A stretch of DNA of 56,272 nucleotides from an uncultured Pelagibacteraceae bacterium (GCA_902594605.1 CACJMR010000005.1:1-56272); one strand, 5' to 3'; positions 40,000-55,033 are shown, counted from the first letter of the stretch. Numbers and translations: made by a program. The notes: generated by a model not told the origin, from the letters alone.

Positions 40000-41160
40000 A
40001 TGAATATTCACGAGCATCAAGCTAAACAAATATTAAAAAAATATGGAGCTGTAGTTCCCGGAGGAGTATTTGCGCTTAATGTTGATGAACTTGTTGAAAA
40101 AGCAAAATCACTCAAAACTGAGAAATATGTGCTTAAAGCACAAATCCATGCTGGAGGTAGAGGAAAAGCTGGTGGTGTAAAAATTTTAAACTCTATTGAG
40201 GAACTAACGGTAGCAGCTAAAGAATTACTTGGAAAAACACTAGTTACTCATCAAACTGGCCCTGAAGGTAGAGAGGTAAAAAGATTATACGTAGAAGAAT
40301 CATCAAATATAGATAAAGAATTTTACTTATCGTGCCTGGTTGATAGGGCAAGTTCTAAAATTGCATTTATATCAAGTGACCAAGGAGGGATGGACATTGA
40401 AGAAGTTGCAAGCAGTTCACCTGAAAAAATTATAACTACAAAAGTTGATATGGGTGATGAAATTTCTGATTCAGATTGTGAAAAAATAATTAATATTTTT
40501 AATTTAAATGAAGACGCAAAAAGACAAGCAATAACATTAATTAAATCAATATATAAAATGTTTGTAGGTACTGACGCAAACATGGTTGAAGTAAATCCGT
40601 TAATTTTGACAAAAGAGGAAAAAATTGTTTGTTTAGATGCAAAAGTTAATTTCGACTCTAACGCTTTATTCAGGCATCCAGAAATTGTTGAATTAAGAGA
40701 TTTAAATGAGGAAGATCCTACTGAGATAGAAGCTAGCAAGCATGATCTTGCGTATATCAAGCTAGATGGAAGTATTGGCTGTATGGTGAATGGGGCAGGA
40801 TTAGCAATGGCAACAATGGATATAATTAAATTGTATGGTAAAGAGCCAGCAAATTTTTTAGATGTAGGTGGTGGTGCATCCAAAGAAAAAGTATCTGCTG
40901 CATTAAAGATAATTCTCTCAGATAAAAATGTTAAAGGTATTTTAATTAATATTTTTGGAGGAATAATGAGATGTGATGTTCTTGCCCAAGGAGTAGTTGA
41001 TGCAGCTAAAGAAATTAATATTAGCGTACCTTTGGTTGTAAGATTAGCAGGCACAAATTTCAAAGAAGGAAAAAAAATTCTTGATAATTCTGGATTAAAA
41101 TTAATTTCTGCAGAAAATTTAGATGACGCTGCTAAGAAAATTGTTGAGGCGATAAAATAA
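40000..41160 (+). CDS. sucC: Succinate-CoA ligase beta subunit
   Basis: [47 protein letters not shown]. Confidence 0.96.
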   Translation: MNIHEHQAKQILKKYGAVVPGGVFALNVDELVEKAKSLKTEKYVLKAQIHAGGRGKAGGVKILNSIEELTVAAKELLGKTLVTHQTGPEGREVKRLYVEESSNIDKEFYLSCLVDRASSKIAFISSDQGGMDIEEVASSSPEKIITTKVDMGDEISDSDCEKIINIFNLNEDAKRQAITLIKSIYKMFVGTDANMVEVNPLILTKEEKIVCLDAKVNFDSNALFRHPEIVELRDLNEEDPTEIEASKHDLAYIKLDGSIGCMVNGAGLAMATMDIIKLYGKEPANFLDVGGGASKEKVSAALKIILSDKNVKGILINIFGGIMRCDVLAQGVVDAAKEINISVPLVVRLAGTNFKEGKKILDNSGLKLISAENLDDAAKKIVEAIK

Positions 41161-41161
41161 A

Positions 41162-42037
41162 ATGTCGGTTTTGGTAAATAAAAATACTAAAGTAATTTGT
41201 CAGGGATTTACTGGCTCACATGGAACATTTCATTCAGAGCAGGCTATAAAATATGGAACCAATCTTGTTGGTGGAGTTACGCCAAAGAAAGGTGGACAAA
41301 AACATTTAGACAGACCAGTTTTTAATAGCGTTTTAGAGGCAAAAAATGAAGTAGGAGCAGATGCAACTATGATTTATGTGCCTGCTAAATTTGCAGCAGC
41401 AGCAATCATTGAAGCTATTGATGCATCAGTTGAACTTATTGTTTGTATTACAGAGGGTATTCCAATTCAGGATATGCTTAAGGTCAGACAAAAATTAAGT
41501 GGATCTAGTAGCAGATTAATTGGACCTAATTGTCCAGGAATAATCACACCAGATGAATGTAAAATTGGGATTATGCCGGGAAGTATTCACAAAAGAGGAA
41601 GTGTTGGAATTGTATCAAGGTCAGGAACATTGACATATGAAGCAGTAGCTCAAACAACTGAAAATGGACTCGGTCAATCAACTTGTATAGGAATTGGTGG
41701 AGATCCTATTAACGGAACAAATTTTATAGACTGTTTAGATTTATTTTTAAATGACGATGAAACAGAGTCTATTTTAATGATAGGTGAAATTGGAGGAACT
41801 GCGGAAGAGGAAGCTGCTGAATTTGTAAAAAATAACAAGATCAAAAAGCCAATAGTTGGATTTATTGCAGGAATTACTGCTCCTCCAGGCAGAAGAATGG
41901 GGCATGCTGGCGCTATAATTTCAGGTGGGAAAGGTGGAGCTGAAGATAAAATTAAAAAAATGGAAGAATGCGGCATTACTGTTGCCAAATCACCATCAAT
42001 CATTGGAAAAACTTTATTTAATAAACTGTCTAATTGA
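41162..42037 (+). CDS. sucD: Succinate-CoA ligase alpha subunit
   Basis: [47 protein letters not shown]. Confidence 0.96.
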   Translation: MSVLVNKNTKVICQGFTGSHGTFHSEQAIKYGTNLVGGVTPKKGGQKHLDRPVFNSVLEAKNEVGADATMIYVPAKFAAAAIIEAIDASVELIVCITEGIPIQDMLKVRQKLSGSSSRLIGPNCPGIITPDECKIGIMPGSIHKRGSVGIVSRSGTLTYEAVAQTTENGLGQSTCIGIGGDPINGTNFIDCLDLFLNDDETESILMIGEIGGTAEEEAAEFVKNNKIKKPIVGFIAGITAPPGRRMGHAGAIISGGKGGAEDKIKKMEECGITVAKSPSIIGKTLFNKLSN

Positions 42038-42072
42038 AAAAAAATATTAGAGGGATATATTAAATAAAAAAG

Positions 42073-44991
42073 ATGTCTTCATCAAAAAATCTTGATTTCG
42101 AAAAAACTTCATTTTTAAATAAGTCTAATAGTGCATTCATTGAAGAAATGTATTTAAAATTCATTAATAAAGATACAGATCTTCCAGAAAGTTGGGCAAA
42201 TTATTTTGAAGGAATTGGCGAAGAATTAAATGTAATAGCAAAAGAAATTAATGGTCCATCATGGGGACCAACTAAAAAAAAGATTGATATTGATGAATTA
42301 CAAAAAAAAATAGAAGAACAAGATAAAAATGATTTTGATAATGTCAAATTAGACACTTCAGAGAAATTTAATTTTCAATTACTTGCTGACTCGAACAAAG
42401 ATTCTATAAGCGCTGTAGCATTAATTAGAGCATATAGACTAAGAGGACATTTATTAGCAGATTTGGATCCTTTAGAAATGAGAGAGTCAGAATATCTAGA
42501 TGAGCTTCATCCAGATTTTTATGGTTTTAAAAAAGAAAATTACGATAAGAAAATTTTTCTGAACGGGGTAATTAATCGTAAGTATGCAAATATAAGAGAA
42601 ATACTTAAGTTTATGAAGAAAACTTACTGTGGAAAAATAGGTTATGAGTTCATGCATATTTCAAACCCAGATGAAAGAAAGTGGTTTAGAGACAGGATAG
42701 AGCAAGATAAAAATGCACTTCAGTTTACAAAAAATGGTAAGGAGGCAATTTTAAATAAATTAGTACAAGCAGAAGGATTTGAAAAATTTTTAGCTACTAA
42801 GTATGTGGGAACAAAAAGGTTTGGTTTAGACGGTGGAGAAAGTTTAATACCTGCTCTTGAACAAATAATAAAAATTGGTGGCCAAAATAATATAAAAGAA
42901 GTTAAGATAGGTATGTCTCATAGAGGCAGACTTAATGTATTGGCAAATGTTTTACAAAAATCTTATAAAAGAATTTTTAACGAATTTGCTGGTGAGTTTA
43001 GTTCTGACAGCGAAGATAGCGCTGGAGATGTCAAATATCATCTTGGAGCATCATCAGATAGAGAGTTCGATGGAAACTCAGTTCATGTAAGTTTAACAGA
43101 TAATCCCTCACATTTAGAGGCTGTTAACCCTGTAGTTTTAGGACAGACAAGAGCTAAACAATTTTTCCATCAAGATAAAGAGAGAAACAAAGTTATACCA
43201 ATACTCATTCATGGAGATGCAGCTTTTGCTGGTCAAGGAGTTGTAGCTGAATGTTTTGCGATGTCTGGATTACCAGGTCACAACACTGGTGGAACAATTC
43301 ATATTATTGTAAATAATCAGATAGGATTTACTACTAGTCCAAGATTTGCTAGGTCCTCACCTTATCCATCAGATGTTGCAAAAATGGTAGAAGCACCCAT
43401 CCTTCATGTTAATGGAGATGATCCAGAAGCAGTTGTTTATGCGACTAGAATAGCAACAGAATTTCGATTAAAATTTAACAGAGACGTAGTTGTAGACCTA
43501 ATTTGTTACAGAAGGTTTGGACATAATGAGGGAGATGAGCCTTCATTTACCCAACCCTTAATGTATAAAAAAATTAGATCACACCCTAGCGTTTATAAGA
43601 TTTATGGAAATAAACTTGTAAATGAAAACTCTATAACTCAAGAATTATTAAATCAAAACGTTAAATCATTTAAGGATTTACTTGATGAACAATATAAGAG
43701 TGCAAAAGATTATAATCCTAAAATAGAATGGTTTGAAGGAACTTGGTCAAGATATAAACCTGAAAGAGGTAAAGATAAAAGAGGAATAACGGGCTATGAT
43801 GAAAACAAATTAAAATTAATTTCAGATAAAATCAATTTTATCCCTGAAGAAAAAAATATTCATAAAACTATCTCTAAAATATTTAATGCTAGAAAAGAAA
43901 ATATTGAAAAAGGTACTGGAATTGATTGGTCTTCAGCAGAAGCGCTTGCTTTTGGATCATTGCTTGAAGAAGGATATCCCGTCAGACTTGTAGGACAAGA
44001 TTCTGGTAGAGGGACATTCAGTCAACGACACTCTGTTTTAAGAAATCAACTAGATAACTCTAGATATGTTCCTCTTAATAATATTTCTGATAATCAAAAG
44101 CATTTTGAAGTAGTAGATAGTTTTTTATCTGAACTTGCGGTTTTAGGTTTTGAATATGGTTACAGTCTTGTGGAACCAAACACTCTTACTCTTTGGGAGG
44201 CTCAATTTGGTGATTTTGCAAATGGAGCTCAAGTAGTAATTGATCAATTTATTGCATCTGGGGAAAGAAAATGGAATAGAGCATCTGGTATAGTAATGTT
44301 GTTACCTCATGGATATGAAGGACAAGGACCAGAACATTCTTCAGCAAGATTAGAGAGATTTTTACAATTATGCTCAAACGACAATATGCAGGTAATGAAT
44401 TGCACAACCCCAGCAAATTACTTTCATGCTTTGAGAAGACAAATGCATAGAAGTTTTAGGAAGCCTCTAATTATAATGACACCAAAATCACTATTAAGAA
44501 ATAAATACTGTGTATCAAATTTAGAAGATTTTAACAAAAACAATACCTTTCATAGAGTTCTATGGGACCATGCTATTGACCCTAAGTCTAAAGGATTTAT
44601 TGAACTAAAAGAAAGTTCTAAAATTAAAAAAGTAATTCTTTGTTCTGGAAAAGTATATTTTGATTTATTAGATGCTAGAGAAAAGCTGAAAAGAGATGAT
44701 GTTGTGATGTATAGAATAGAACAATTATATCCGTTTCCAGCAAAAGCTTTGGTTAAGGAGTTAAAACCATACACTAAAAATGCTGAATTCTTTTGGTGTC
44801 AAGAAGAACCAAAAAATATGGGTGCTTGGTTTTCAGTTAGAGATTATATCCAATGGACATTAGACACTTTAAAGGCTAATAATAATAAAATTTCTTATAT
44901 AGGAAGAAGCCCAGACGCAACTCCTGCAACAGGATATGCCAAAAGGCATAATTCTCAACAACAAGAAATAATTAACAAGGTATTTGATTAA
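42073..44991 (+). CDS. sucA: 2-oxoglutarate dehydrogenase E1 component
   Basis: 972 aa; IGMSHRGRLNVLANVL; HGDAAFAGQGVVAE; GEGQGPEHSSAR-type motif (YEGQGPEHSSARLERFLQL). Confidence 0.97.
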   Translation: MSSSKNLDFEKTSFLNKSNSAFIEEMYLKFINKDTDLPESWANYFEGIGEELNVIAKEINGPSWGPTKKKIDIDELQKKIEEQDKNDFDNVKLDTSEKFNFQLLADSNKDSISAVALIRAYRLRGHLLADLDPLEMRESEYLDELHPDFYGFKKENYDKKIFLNGVINRKYANIREILKFMKKTYCGKIGYEFMHISNPDERKWFRDRIEQDKNALQFTKNGKEAILNKLVQAEGFEKFLATKYVGTKRFGLDGGESLIPALEQIIKIGGQNNIKEVKIGMSHRGRLNVLANVLQKSYKRIFNEFAGEFSSDSEDSAGDVKYHLGASSDREFDGNSVHVSLTDNPSHLEAVNPVVLGQTRAKQFFHQDKERNKVIPILIHGDAAFAGQGVVAECFAMSGLPGHNTGGTIHIIVNNQIGFTTSPRFARSSPYPSDVAKMVEAPILHVNGDDPEAVVYATRIATEFRLKFNRDVVVDLICYRRFGHNEGDEPSFTQPLMYKKIRSHPSVYKIYGNKLVNENSITQELLNQNVKSFKDLLDEQYKSAKDYNPKIEWFEGTWSRYKPERGKDKRGITGYDENKLKLISDKINFIPEEKNIHKTISKIFNARKENIEKGTGIDWSSAEALAFGSLLEEGYPVRLVGQDSGRGTFSQRHSVLRNQLDNSRYVPLNNISDNQKHFEVVDSFLSELAVLGFEYGYSLVEPNTLTLWEAQFGDFANGAQVVIDQFIASGERKWNRASGIVMLLPHGYEGQGPEHSSARLERFLQLCSNDNMQVMNCTTPANYFHALRRQMHRSFRKPLIIMTPKSLLRNKYCVSNLEDFNKNNTFHRVLWDHAIDPKSKGFIELKESSKIKKVILCSGKVYFDLLDAREKLKRDDVVMYRIEQLYPFPAKALVKELKPYTKNAEFFWCQEEPKNMGAWFSVRDYIQWTLDTLKANNNKISYIGRSPDATPATGYAKRHNSQQQEIINKVFD

Positions 44992-44996
44992 TTTAA

Positions 44997-46295
44997 ATGA
45001 GTGAAAAAATAGTAGTACCAGTTCTTGGTGAAAGTATAACAGAAGCGACTGTTGCAAAATGGTTAAAAAACGCAGGTGATACAGTCGAAGCAGATGAGCC
45101 AATTGTAGAACTTGAGACAGATAAAGTAAACTTAGAAGTGCCATCTCCAATTTCTGGTGTGTTAACAGAGATAAATTCACAAGATGGATCAGTCGTTGAA
45201 GTAGGGGCATTATTAGGTTCTGTATCAGCAAAAGGTGGAGCGGTTAAATCTGCGCCAAAAAACCAAAAAAAAGTCAAGCAAGAGGAAATAGTTCCTGCAG
45301 AGAGCAATGTAATAAAACTAGATGCAAATAAAAAAGAACCAAAAGTATTTGAAGAAAAAGATATAGAAAAACCCAAAGAGAAACCATTTGTTTTAACTGA
45401 GGAAGTTAAACCAGATGTTGCTCCAAAAAGAAATGTTAATACAACCTTGTCTCCAGCAGTGAGAAAAATAGTAACTGAAAATAATATAGATATTAATTCA
45501 ATTCAAGGTTCAGGAAAAGATGGGAGAGTTTTAAAAGGAGATTTAATAAGTTTGATGGGTGCAAACCCAAAACCATCTGAAAGAAAAATTCAATATGGTG
45601 AAGAAGAACGAATTAAGATGACTAGGTTGAGACAAACTATTGCAAAAAGATTAAAGCAAGCTCAAGAGAATGCCGCTCTTTTAACAACATTTAACGAGGT
45701 TGATATGAGCAGTGTGATGGAAATGAGGAAAGAAAATCAAGAGGATTTCCAATCCCGTTATGGGATAAAATTAGGATTTATGTCTTTCTTTGTAAAAGCA
45801 TGTGTAGTTGCTTTAAAAAATTTCCCTGCGGTGAATGCTGAAATAGACGGAGATGAGATTATCTATAAAAACTATTACAATATTAGCTTTGCTGTCGGAA
45901 CAGATAAGGGTTTGGTTGTTCCAGTTTTGAGAAATGCAGATGAATTATCCTTTGCAGATATTGAAAAAAATATTAAAGAAATTTCAGAAAAAGCGAGAGA
46001 TGGAAAGCTAACGATTGAAGATCTTCAGGGAGGAACATTTACAATAAGTAATGGAGGTGTGTATGGGTCTATGCTCTCAACCCCAATACTAAATTTACCT
46101 CAATCTGGTGTGTTGGGCATGCATAATATAGTAGAAAGACCTGTTGTTGTAGACGGTGAAATCAAAATAAGACCAATTATGTATTTAGCATTATCATATG
46201 ATCACAGAATTATTGATGGAAAAGAATCTGTATCTTTCCTTAAAATGATTAAAGAAAACTTAGAAGACCCTAGAAGGTTGTTTTTAGATATTTAA
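44997..46295 (+). CDS. sucB: 2-oxoglutarate dehydrogenase E2 (dihydrolipoamide succinyltransferase)
   Basis: Lipoyl motif [14 protein letters not shown]; catalytic [15 protein letters not shown]. Confidence 0.96.
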   Translation: MSEKIVVPVLGESITEATVAKWLKNAGDTVEADEPIVELETDKVNLEVPSPISGVLTEINSQDGSVVEVGALLGSVSAKGGAVKSAPKNQKKVKQEEIVPAESNVIKLDANKKEPKVFEEKDIEKPKEKPFVLTEEVKPDVAPKRNVNTTLSPAVRKIVTENNIDINSIQGSGKDGRVLKGDLISLMGANPKPSERKIQYGEEERIKMTRLRQTIAKRLKQAQENAALLTTFNEVDMSSVMEMRKENQEDFQSRYGIKLGFMSFFVKACVVALKNFPAVNAEIDGDEIIYKNYYNISFAVGTDKGLVVPVLRNADELSFADIEKNIKEISEKARDGKLTIEDLQGGTFTISNGGVYGSMLSTPILNLPQSGVLGMHNIVERPVVVDGEIKIRPIMYLALSYDHRIIDGKESVSFLKMIKENLEDPRRLFLDI

Positions 46296-47696
46296 ATGTC
46301 AGAAAAATTTCAAGCTGTAGTTATTGGAGGTGGACCGGGTGGTTATGTGTGCGCAATCAGACTTGCTCAATTAGGATTAAAAACTGCATGTATAGAGTCT
46401 AGAGGGTCTTTGGGAGGTACTTGTTTAAATGTTGGTTGCATCCCATCAAAAAGCCTACTTAATCTGTCTGAAGAATTTCATAAAGTAAAAAGTTTAGCAA
46501 ACAAAGGTATTGAAGTTGGTGAAGTAAAATTAAATTTAGACAAAATGATGAAAAGCAAAGATAAAGCTGTAACCGTTCTTACAAAAGGTGTTGAGTTTCT
46601 TTTGAAAAAAAACAAAGTTACTTATTTTAAAGGACACGGAAGTTTTAAATCTAAAAATGAAATTTTAATAAAGGATGATAAAAATAAAGAAACTATCATC
46701 CAAACAGAAAAAACAGTTATTGCAACTGGATCAGTTCCAGTTTCATTACCAGGAATAGAAATAGATGAGAAAACAATTGTATCATCAACAGGTGCTTTAA
46801 AGTTAGAAAAGGTGCCTAAGAAAATGGTTGTAGTAGGAGGAGGCTATATAGGATTGGAGATGGGATCTGTATGGTCAAGACTTGGAGCAGAGGTGCAAGT
46901 TGTTGAATTTTTAGATCATATTACACCTGGAATGGATAAAGAAATCTCATCAGAATTTATGAAAATATTAAAAAAACAGGGAATTAAATTTAATATGCAA
47001 AATAAAGTTGAAACAATTAAAAAAAATGCAGCTGGTGCAGTGGTTTCAACAGTAGATAAAGACGGTAATAAAAATAATTTTGAGTGTGATGTTGTTTTGA
47101 TTTCTGTTGGTAGAAAACCTAATACAGATGGTTTGAACCTAGAGTCTTTAGGAGTAGATCTTGATGAAAGAAATAGAATTAAAACTGATAAAATTTTTAA
47201 GACTAACGTTGAAAATATTTATGCAATAGGCGATGTAATTGTTGGTCCAATGCTTGCACATAAAGCGGAGGACGAAGGTATAGCAGTTGCAGAAAATATA
47301 GTTGGTCAATCTGGACATGTAAATTACGATACAATCCCAGGAGTAGTTTATACAACACCAGAAGTAGCATCAATCGGCAAAACTGAGGAACAATTAAAAG
47401 AATTAAATAAAAAATATAAAGTAGGGAAATTTTCGTTTATGGCTAATTCAAGAGCTAAGGCCATAGATGATGCGGAAGGTTTTGTTAAAATTTTAGCTGA
47501 TGAGCAAACAGATAAAGTATTAGGTGCACATATAATTGGACCTCACGCAGGAGAATTAATTGCAGAGATCGGTGTTGCAATGGAATTTGGCGCAAGTGCA
47601 GAAGATATCGCCCGAACTTGTCATGCTCATCCAACGTTTTCTGAAGCAGTTAAAGAAGCTGCTTTATCAGTAGATAAAAGAGCAATACACTCTTAA
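46296..47696 (+). CDS. lpdA: Dihydrolipoamide dehydrogenase (E3)
   Basis: [48 protein letters not shown]. Confidence 0.96.
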   Translation: MSEKFQAVVIGGGPGGYVCAIRLAQLGLKTACIESRGSLGGTCLNVGCIPSKSLLNLSEEFHKVKSLANKGIEVGEVKLNLDKMMKSKDKAVTVLTKGVEFLLKKNKVTYFKGHGSFKSKNEILIKDDKNKETIIQTEKTVIATGSVPVSLPGIEIDEKTIVSSTGALKLEKVPKKMVVVGGGYIGLEMGSVWSRLGAEVQVVEFLDHITPGMDKEISSEFMKILKKQGIKFNMQNKVETIKKNAAGAVVSTVDKDGNKNNFECDVVLISVGRKPNTDGLNLESLGVDLDERNRIKTDKIFKTNVENIYAIGDVIVGPMLAHKAEDEGIAVAENIVGQSGHVNYDTIPGVVYTTPEVASIGKTEEQLKELNKKYKVGKFSFMANSRAKAIDDAEGFVKILADEQTDKVLGAHIIGPHAGELIAEIGVAMEFGASAEDIARTCHAHPTFSEAVKEAALSVDKRAIHS

Positions 47697-47718
47697 TTTT
47701 TTTTCATATTATAAAAAT

Positions 47719-49674
47719 ATGAAATATCCGATTCTTTTACCAAATATTTTTAATCATCCATTCACTTATGAAAGTAGTTTAAAACTTAAAGTTGGTGATT
47801 ATGTAATGGTACCTTTTGGAAAATCAAAAATTACCGGTGTTGTTTGGGACGAATTTGAAAAAAATAATAATAAAAAATTTAAGACTAAAAATATAATCAA
47901 GAAATTAAACGTCACTCCGTTAAAAAAAAATATAATAAATTTTTTAAATTGGTTTGCAGAATATAATCTTATACCAAAGGGTATGGCTTTAAAGTTAGTA
48001 CTCTTAACTAGTAATGCTGTAGAGAATAAAGAAACTCAACTTTATCAAATATTTGATAGCAAAATTAAACAAACCTTAATCAAGCTATCTATTGATCAAA
48101 ATAAATCTCTAAAAAAAATGAACGCTTCAAATAAAAAATTTAGAGTTCATGTTTTGCAAGGCACAACTGGATCAGGAAAAACTTTAGTTTATTTTGAAGC
48201 GTTAAAACCACTGATAGTGAAGGGTTTTCAAGGATTAATTTTATTACCAGAAATAGGTCTCACCAGTCAGTTTGAACAAAAATTTTTAGAATATTTTGGC
48301 TTTAAACCTGCAGTTTGGCATTCTGGCATTTCAAAAAAAAAGAAAGAATTAATTTGGAGTGGTGTTTCTAACGGTAAAATAAAAATAATTATTGGAGCAA
48401 GGTCTTCACTATTTTTACCATTTAAAAAATTAGGAATGATAATAGTTGATGAGGAACATGATCAATCATTTAAACAAGACGAAGGTATAACCTATAATGC
48501 AAGGGATATGGCAATTTCCAGAGCATCTTTCGAAAATATTCCAATCAATTTGATTACCGCTGTCCCGTCCATAGAAACTTTTGAAAATATTAAAAAAGGT
48601 AAATACGAAGTATCTAGATTAAATGAAAGATATCAAAACGCAGCATTACCTAATTATGAAATTATTAATTTGAATAATACAAAACTTGAAAAACAATCAT
48701 GGTTATCAAATAAAATTATTGAAAAAGTTAATTTACATTTGGAAAAAAAAGATCAAGTTTTGTTTTTTTTAAACAGAAGAGGTTTTTCTCCAAATGCTTT
48801 ATGTAATAAGTGTTTTACTAGTTTTATATGTCCAAATTGTAGTATCAATTTAGTTTATCACAAAAATAAAAATAACCTATTGTGCCATTATTGCGGATAT
48901 AAATCTGATCTTAAAAGGAATTGTACAAAAGAAGGCAATTGTGAATTTATTTTTAGTGGTCCTGGTGTTGAGAGAATTTCGGAAGAAGTAAAAAGAAAAT
49001 TTCCTGGTAAAAAAATAGAGATTTTTTCAAGCGACACAATGAATAAAAAAGATTCTAGAGAAAAAATATATAAAATTATTAATAATGAAACGCATATTTT
49101 AGTTGGAACTCAATTGATTTCAAAAGGTTTTCATTTTCCAAGCTTAAATTGCATTGTAGTTGTTGATATTGATCTTACATCTCAAGGACATGATTTAAGA
49201 GGTGCAGAAAAAAATTTACAGCTTTATCATCAACTTTCAGGACGTGCAGGAAGAACAGGAAAGCCAGCAACCGTATATTTTCAAACCTACGAAAATAATA
49301 CTAAGATGATTTCAGAAATTACAAGTAAAAATCCAGATATTTTTTTAGAAAGAGAACTGCAGATAAGAAAAAAAAATAAACTACCACCATTTCAAAGATT
49401 TATTTCTTTAATATTAACAGGAGACAATGAAATTAAATTAGAAAAAGAAGCTATTAATTTTAAAAATTTTATTGAAAATAAAATAGAAGGAAAAATATTA
49501 GGGCCAGTGAATGCTCCATTGTTTAGATTAAAGAGAAAATTTAGAATTAGATTTTTAATTAGAGGCGTAAAATCTATGAAACTACAAAGTTCTCTGGCAA
49601 AAATTATTCCAAAATTTAAATTTTCTTCTGGAATAAAACTTTCAGTTGATGTTGACCCAATTAACTTCAATTAA
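47719..49674 (+). CDS. priA: Primosomal protein N' (replication restart helicase)
   Basis: GTTGSGKTLVYFEAL; DEEHDQSFKQ; FLNRRGFSP; zinc-binding cysteines CNKCFTSFICPNC and CHYCG. Confidence 0.95.
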   Translation: MKYPILLPNIFNHPFTYESSLKLKVGDYVMVPFGKSKITGVVWDEFEKNNNKKFKTKNIIKKLNVTPLKKNIINFLNWFAEYNLIPKGMALKLVLLTSNAVENKETQLYQIFDSKIKQTLIKLSIDQNKSLKKMNASNKKFRVHVLQGTTGSGKTLVYFEALKPLIVKGFQGLILLPEIGLTSQFEQKFLEYFGFKPAVWHSGISKKKKELIWSGVSNGKIKIIIGARSSLFLPFKKLGMIIVDEEHDQSFKQDEGITYNARDMAISRASFENIPINLITAVPSIETFENIKKGKYEVSRLNERYQNAALPNYEIINLNNTKLEKQSWLSNKIIEKVNLHLEKKDQVLFFLNRRGFSPNALCNKCFTSFICPNCSINLVYHKNKNNLLCHYCGYKSDLKRNCTKEGNCEFIFSGPGVERISEEVKRKFPGKKIEIFSSDTMNKKDSREKIYKIINNETHILVGTQLISKGFHFPSLNCIVVVDIDLTSQGHDLRGAEKNLQLYHQLSGRAGRTGKPATVYFQTYENNTKMISEITSKNPDIFLERELQIRKKNKLPPFQRFISLILTGDNEIKLEKEAINFKNFIENKIEGKILGPVNAPLFRLKRKFRIRFLIRGVKSMKLQSSLAKIIPKFKFSSGIKLSVDVDPINFN

Positions 49675-49709
49675 CCGCAAAAAAGAGGCCTTTTTTACGA
49701 ATCCGCTAC

Positions 49710-49738
49710 TTGAAGACATAAGGGTCATATGCTATTTA
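49710..49738 (+). promoter_or_regulatory. Candidate sigma70 promoter for the F1 ATP synthase operon
   Basis: TTGAAG (49710-49715), 17-nt spacer, TATTTA (49733-49738), upstream of atpH. Confidence 0.4.
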
Positions 49739-49782
49739 GGGCGTGATTTTTAAATAATCTTCAACATTATAGAGGAACCAAG

Positions 49783-50340
49783 TTGAGTAAAGACACCGAA
49801 TTTTCAATAACTTCAGCTGAAAGGTACTCTCTTGCGCTTTTTGAACTTTCAGAGGAAAACAATCTTTTAAGTCAGATCGAAGATCAGTCTTCATCTATTC
49901 TTAATTTAATTGATCAAAGTAAAGATTTTTCTAATTTGATTAAAGATCCAACTACAAGCCAAGAAGATTTACTGAAAGTAATCAATAAAATCACTGAAAA
50001 TAATAAATTTGAGTCTTTATTTAAAAATTTTTTAAGTTTTTTAATACAAAAAAGACGTTTCTTTTTTATCGAGCGTATACTTAAAAGTTTTATTGAAATT
50101 TGTTCAAGAAAAAGAGGTGAACTTAAGGCAGAATTAAAATCAGCAAAAGAATTATCTAATGAAGAAATTGCAAAAATTACAGAGGAGTTAACAAAAAATT
50201 TTAGCTCAAAAATAAAATTAAACTACAAACATGATAAAAGTTTAATAGGAGGTCTGGTAGTACAAGTTGGAAGTACTATGGTCGATACCTCAATTAAAAA
50301 TAAATTACAACAAATCGAAAATAGAATGATAGAGGCATAA
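49783..50340 (+). CDS. atpH: ATP synthase F1 delta subunit
   Basis: 185 aa delta/OSCP-like (SAERYSLALFELSEE; SLIGGLVVQVGSTMVDTSIKNKL); TTG start preceded by GAGGAA. Confidence 0.92.
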   Translation: MSKDTEFSITSAERYSLALFELSEENNLLSQIEDQSSSILNLIDQSKDFSNLIKDPTTSQEDLLKVINKITENNKFESLFKNFLSFLIQKRRFFFIERILKSFIEICSRKRGELKAELKSAKELSNEEIAKITEELTKNFSSKIKLNYKHDKSLIGGLVVQVGSTMVDTSIKNKLQQIENRMIEA

Positions 50341-51876
50341 ATGGAAATAAATCCTTCAGAAGTTACGAAAATATTAAAAGAACAAATTAAAAATTTTGGT
50401 GATAAAGCAGAAGTTACTGAAGTTGGTCAAGTTTTATCAGTTGGTGATGGTATTGCTAGGATTTATGGTTTGGATAATGTTCAAGCTGGTGAAATGGTAG
50501 AGTTTGCAGATGGTTCAAAAGGTATGGCTCTAAACTTAGAAAGTGAAAACGTTGGTGTCGTAATTTTTGGTGACGACAGAAATGTTAAAGAAGGGGATGT
50601 AGTAAAAAGAACTGGTAATATTGTTGATACTCCAGTTGGAAAAGAATTATTAGGAAGAGTAGTGGATGGTTTAGGAAATCCTATTGATGGAAAAGGACCA
50701 TTAGATAAAGGAATTAAAAAAAGCAGGGTTGAAGTAAAAGCTCCTGGTATTATTCCACGACAATCAGTAAGTGAACCAATGCAAACTGGTCTTAAATCAA
50801 TTGATAGTCTAGTTCCGATTGGAAGAGGGCAAAGGGAATTAATTATTGGTGATAGACAAACTGGCAAAACAGCAGTTGCAGTAGATGCAATTATTAATCA
50901 AAAAAAAATCAATGAATCTGGAGATGAAAAACAAAAACTCTATTGTATATACGTTGCAGTTGGTCAAAAAAGATCAACAGTAAGACAAATTCAAAAAACA
51001 TTAGAAGAAGCTGGAGCTATGGAGTACACAACAATCGTTGCTGCTACTGCATCTGACTCTGCTCCTTTACAATTCTTAGCACCATATACAGGTTGTGCTA
51101 TGGGTGAGTATTTTAGAGATAATGGAATGCATGCATTAATAATTTATGATGATTTGTCTAAACAAGCAGTTGCTTATAGACAAATGTCATTGCTATTAAG
51201 AAGACCCCCAGGACGTGAGGCTTATCCTGGAGATGTATTTTATCTTCATAGTAGATTGCTTGAAAGAGCAGCAAAATTAAGCGATGAACATGGTGGTGGG
51301 TCACTTACAGCACTTCCAATTATTGAAACACAAGGTGGAGACGTATCCGCGTTTATTCCAACTAACGTTATTTCAATTACAGATGGACAAATTTTCCTTG
51401 AAACAGAACTATTTAACCAAGGTATAAGACCTGCAATTAACGTAGGATTATCAGTATCTAGGGTTGGTTCATCAGCTCAAACTAAAGCGATGAAAAAAGT
51501 TTCTGGTTCAATGAAACTAGAGTTAGCACAATACAGAGAAATGGCAGCTTTTGCTCAATTTGGATCTGATTTAGATGCATCTACCCAGCAACTTTTGAAT
51601 AGAGGCTCTAAGTTAACTGAACTTTTAAAACAAAAACAATATTCACCCATGACTGTTGCAGAACAAGTTATTTCAGTATTTTGTGGAGTAAAAGGTTATC
51701 TGGATGATATTGATTTAAAAGACGTTGCTGAATTTGAGAGCAAGATTATTGAAAAATGTAAATCAGATAAGCCTGAAATTATCGAGTCAATTTTAACTTC
51801 AGGAAAACTTGAGGAAGATAAAGAAAAATTACTTGTTGAGGTAATCACTCAATTAAAAGGAAATTTTAAATCTTAA
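50341..51876 (+). CDS. atpA: ATP synthase F1 alpha subunit
   Basis: [38 protein letters not shown]. Confidence 0.97.
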   Translation: MEINPSEVTKILKEQIKNFGDKAEVTEVGQVLSVGDGIARIYGLDNVQAGEMVEFADGSKGMALNLESENVGVVIFGDDRNVKEGDVVKRTGNIVDTPVGKELLGRVVDGLGNPIDGKGPLDKGIKKSRVEVKAPGIIPRQSVSEPMQTGLKSIDSLVPIGRGQRELIIGDRQTGKTAVAVDAIINQKKINESGDEKQKLYCIYVAVGQKRSTVRQIQKTLEEAGAMEYTTIVAATASDSAPLQFLAPYTGCAMGEYFRDNGMHALIIYDDLSKQAVAYRQMSLLLRRPPGREAYPGDVFYLHSRLLERAAKLSDEHGGGSLTALPIIETQGGDVSAFIPTNVISITDGQIFLETELFNQGIRPAINVGLSVSRVGSSAQTKAMKKVSGSMKLELAQYREMAAFAQFGSDLDASTQQLLNRGSKLTELLKQKQYSPMTVAEQVISVFCGVKGYLDDIDLKDVAEFESKIIEKCKSDKPEIIESILTSGKLEEDKEKLLVEVITQLKGNFKS

Positions 51877-51882
51877 TAATTT

Positions 51883-54175
<2,293 letters not shown>

Positions 54176-54176
<1 letters not shown>

Positions 54177-54568
54177 TGAGCGAAGAGTTTAAAGTTGAAA
54201 TAGTAAATCCTGAAAAATCTTTTTTAGTAAAAGATGATGTTTCAGAAGTTGTGGTCCCTGCTTTTGAAGGAGAGATGGGAATATTAAAGGATCATATTTC
54301 TATTATTTCCTTTTTAAAACCTGGGATAATAAAGATTTTATCAAAATCAGGTGATGAAAATTACTATGTTGAAGATGGGATTGTTGAGTTTAAAAATAAC
54401 AATCTATCTATTCTAACAAGTACAATTTTTAATCTTGCTGATATGGATAAATCAAAGCAACAAGATTTACTTAAACAGGCAGAAGAAGAGGCTAATAAAA
54501 CCGATATTAACGATCAATCTAAATATTTAGCAGACCAAAAAGTTGAAGTTTTAAAAACTTTAAATTAA
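54176..54568 (+). CDS. atpC: ATP synthase F1 epsilon subunit
   Basis: 130 aa; EGEMGILKDHISIISFLKPG; last gene of the operon. Confidence 0.92.
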
Positions 54569-55033
54569 TTTTTTCACTTTTTCTTTGAGTTCCTTGTAAA
54601 CATGATGTTTAAAGTCAACAACAACATCAGTAATTAAATCTAAGTCAATCCACTTCCAATCTAAAAATTCTGGATTAGATGTATTAATATTTATTTCATT
54701 ATCATTTCCAATAAATCGCATTAAAAACCATTTTTGCTTCTGACCTTTGTACTTACCTTTCCAAATAATACCTAGTAATCTATCAGGCAAATCATAGGTT
54801 AATGTACCATCTAATTCTTTTATAAGTTCTACGCTTTTGATACTTGTTTCTTCCTCTAGTTCTCTAAATGCAGCTTTTAAATTATCCTCTCCCTCATCAA
54901 CACCACCCTGAGGCATTTGCCAAAAATTTTTAGGATTATCTATTCTTTTCGCTACGAATACTTTATTTTCTTTATTTAATAACACAATTCCGACCCCACT
55001 TCTCAGTGGTAAATCTTTTAAATTTTTATTCAT
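54560..55033 (-). CDS. rppH: RNA pyrophosphohydrolase (Nudix)
   Basis: RSGVGIVLLN; WQMPQGGVDEGED; Nudix box AAFRELEEETSI. Confidence 0.92.
   Translation of the reverse strand: MNKNLKDLPLRSGVGIVLLNKENKVFVAKRIDNPKNFWQMPQGGVDEGEDNLKAAFRELEEETSIKSVELIKELDGTLTYDLPDRLLGIIWKGKYKGQKQKWFLMRFIGNDNEININTSNPEFLDWKWIDLDLITDVVVDFKHHVYKELKEKVKKLI

Noticed and set aside
40323-41063. 246-aa minus-strand ORF inside sucC
   Set aside because: Antisense to a strongly conserved gene with low-information translation; likely a codon-bias shadow ORF.
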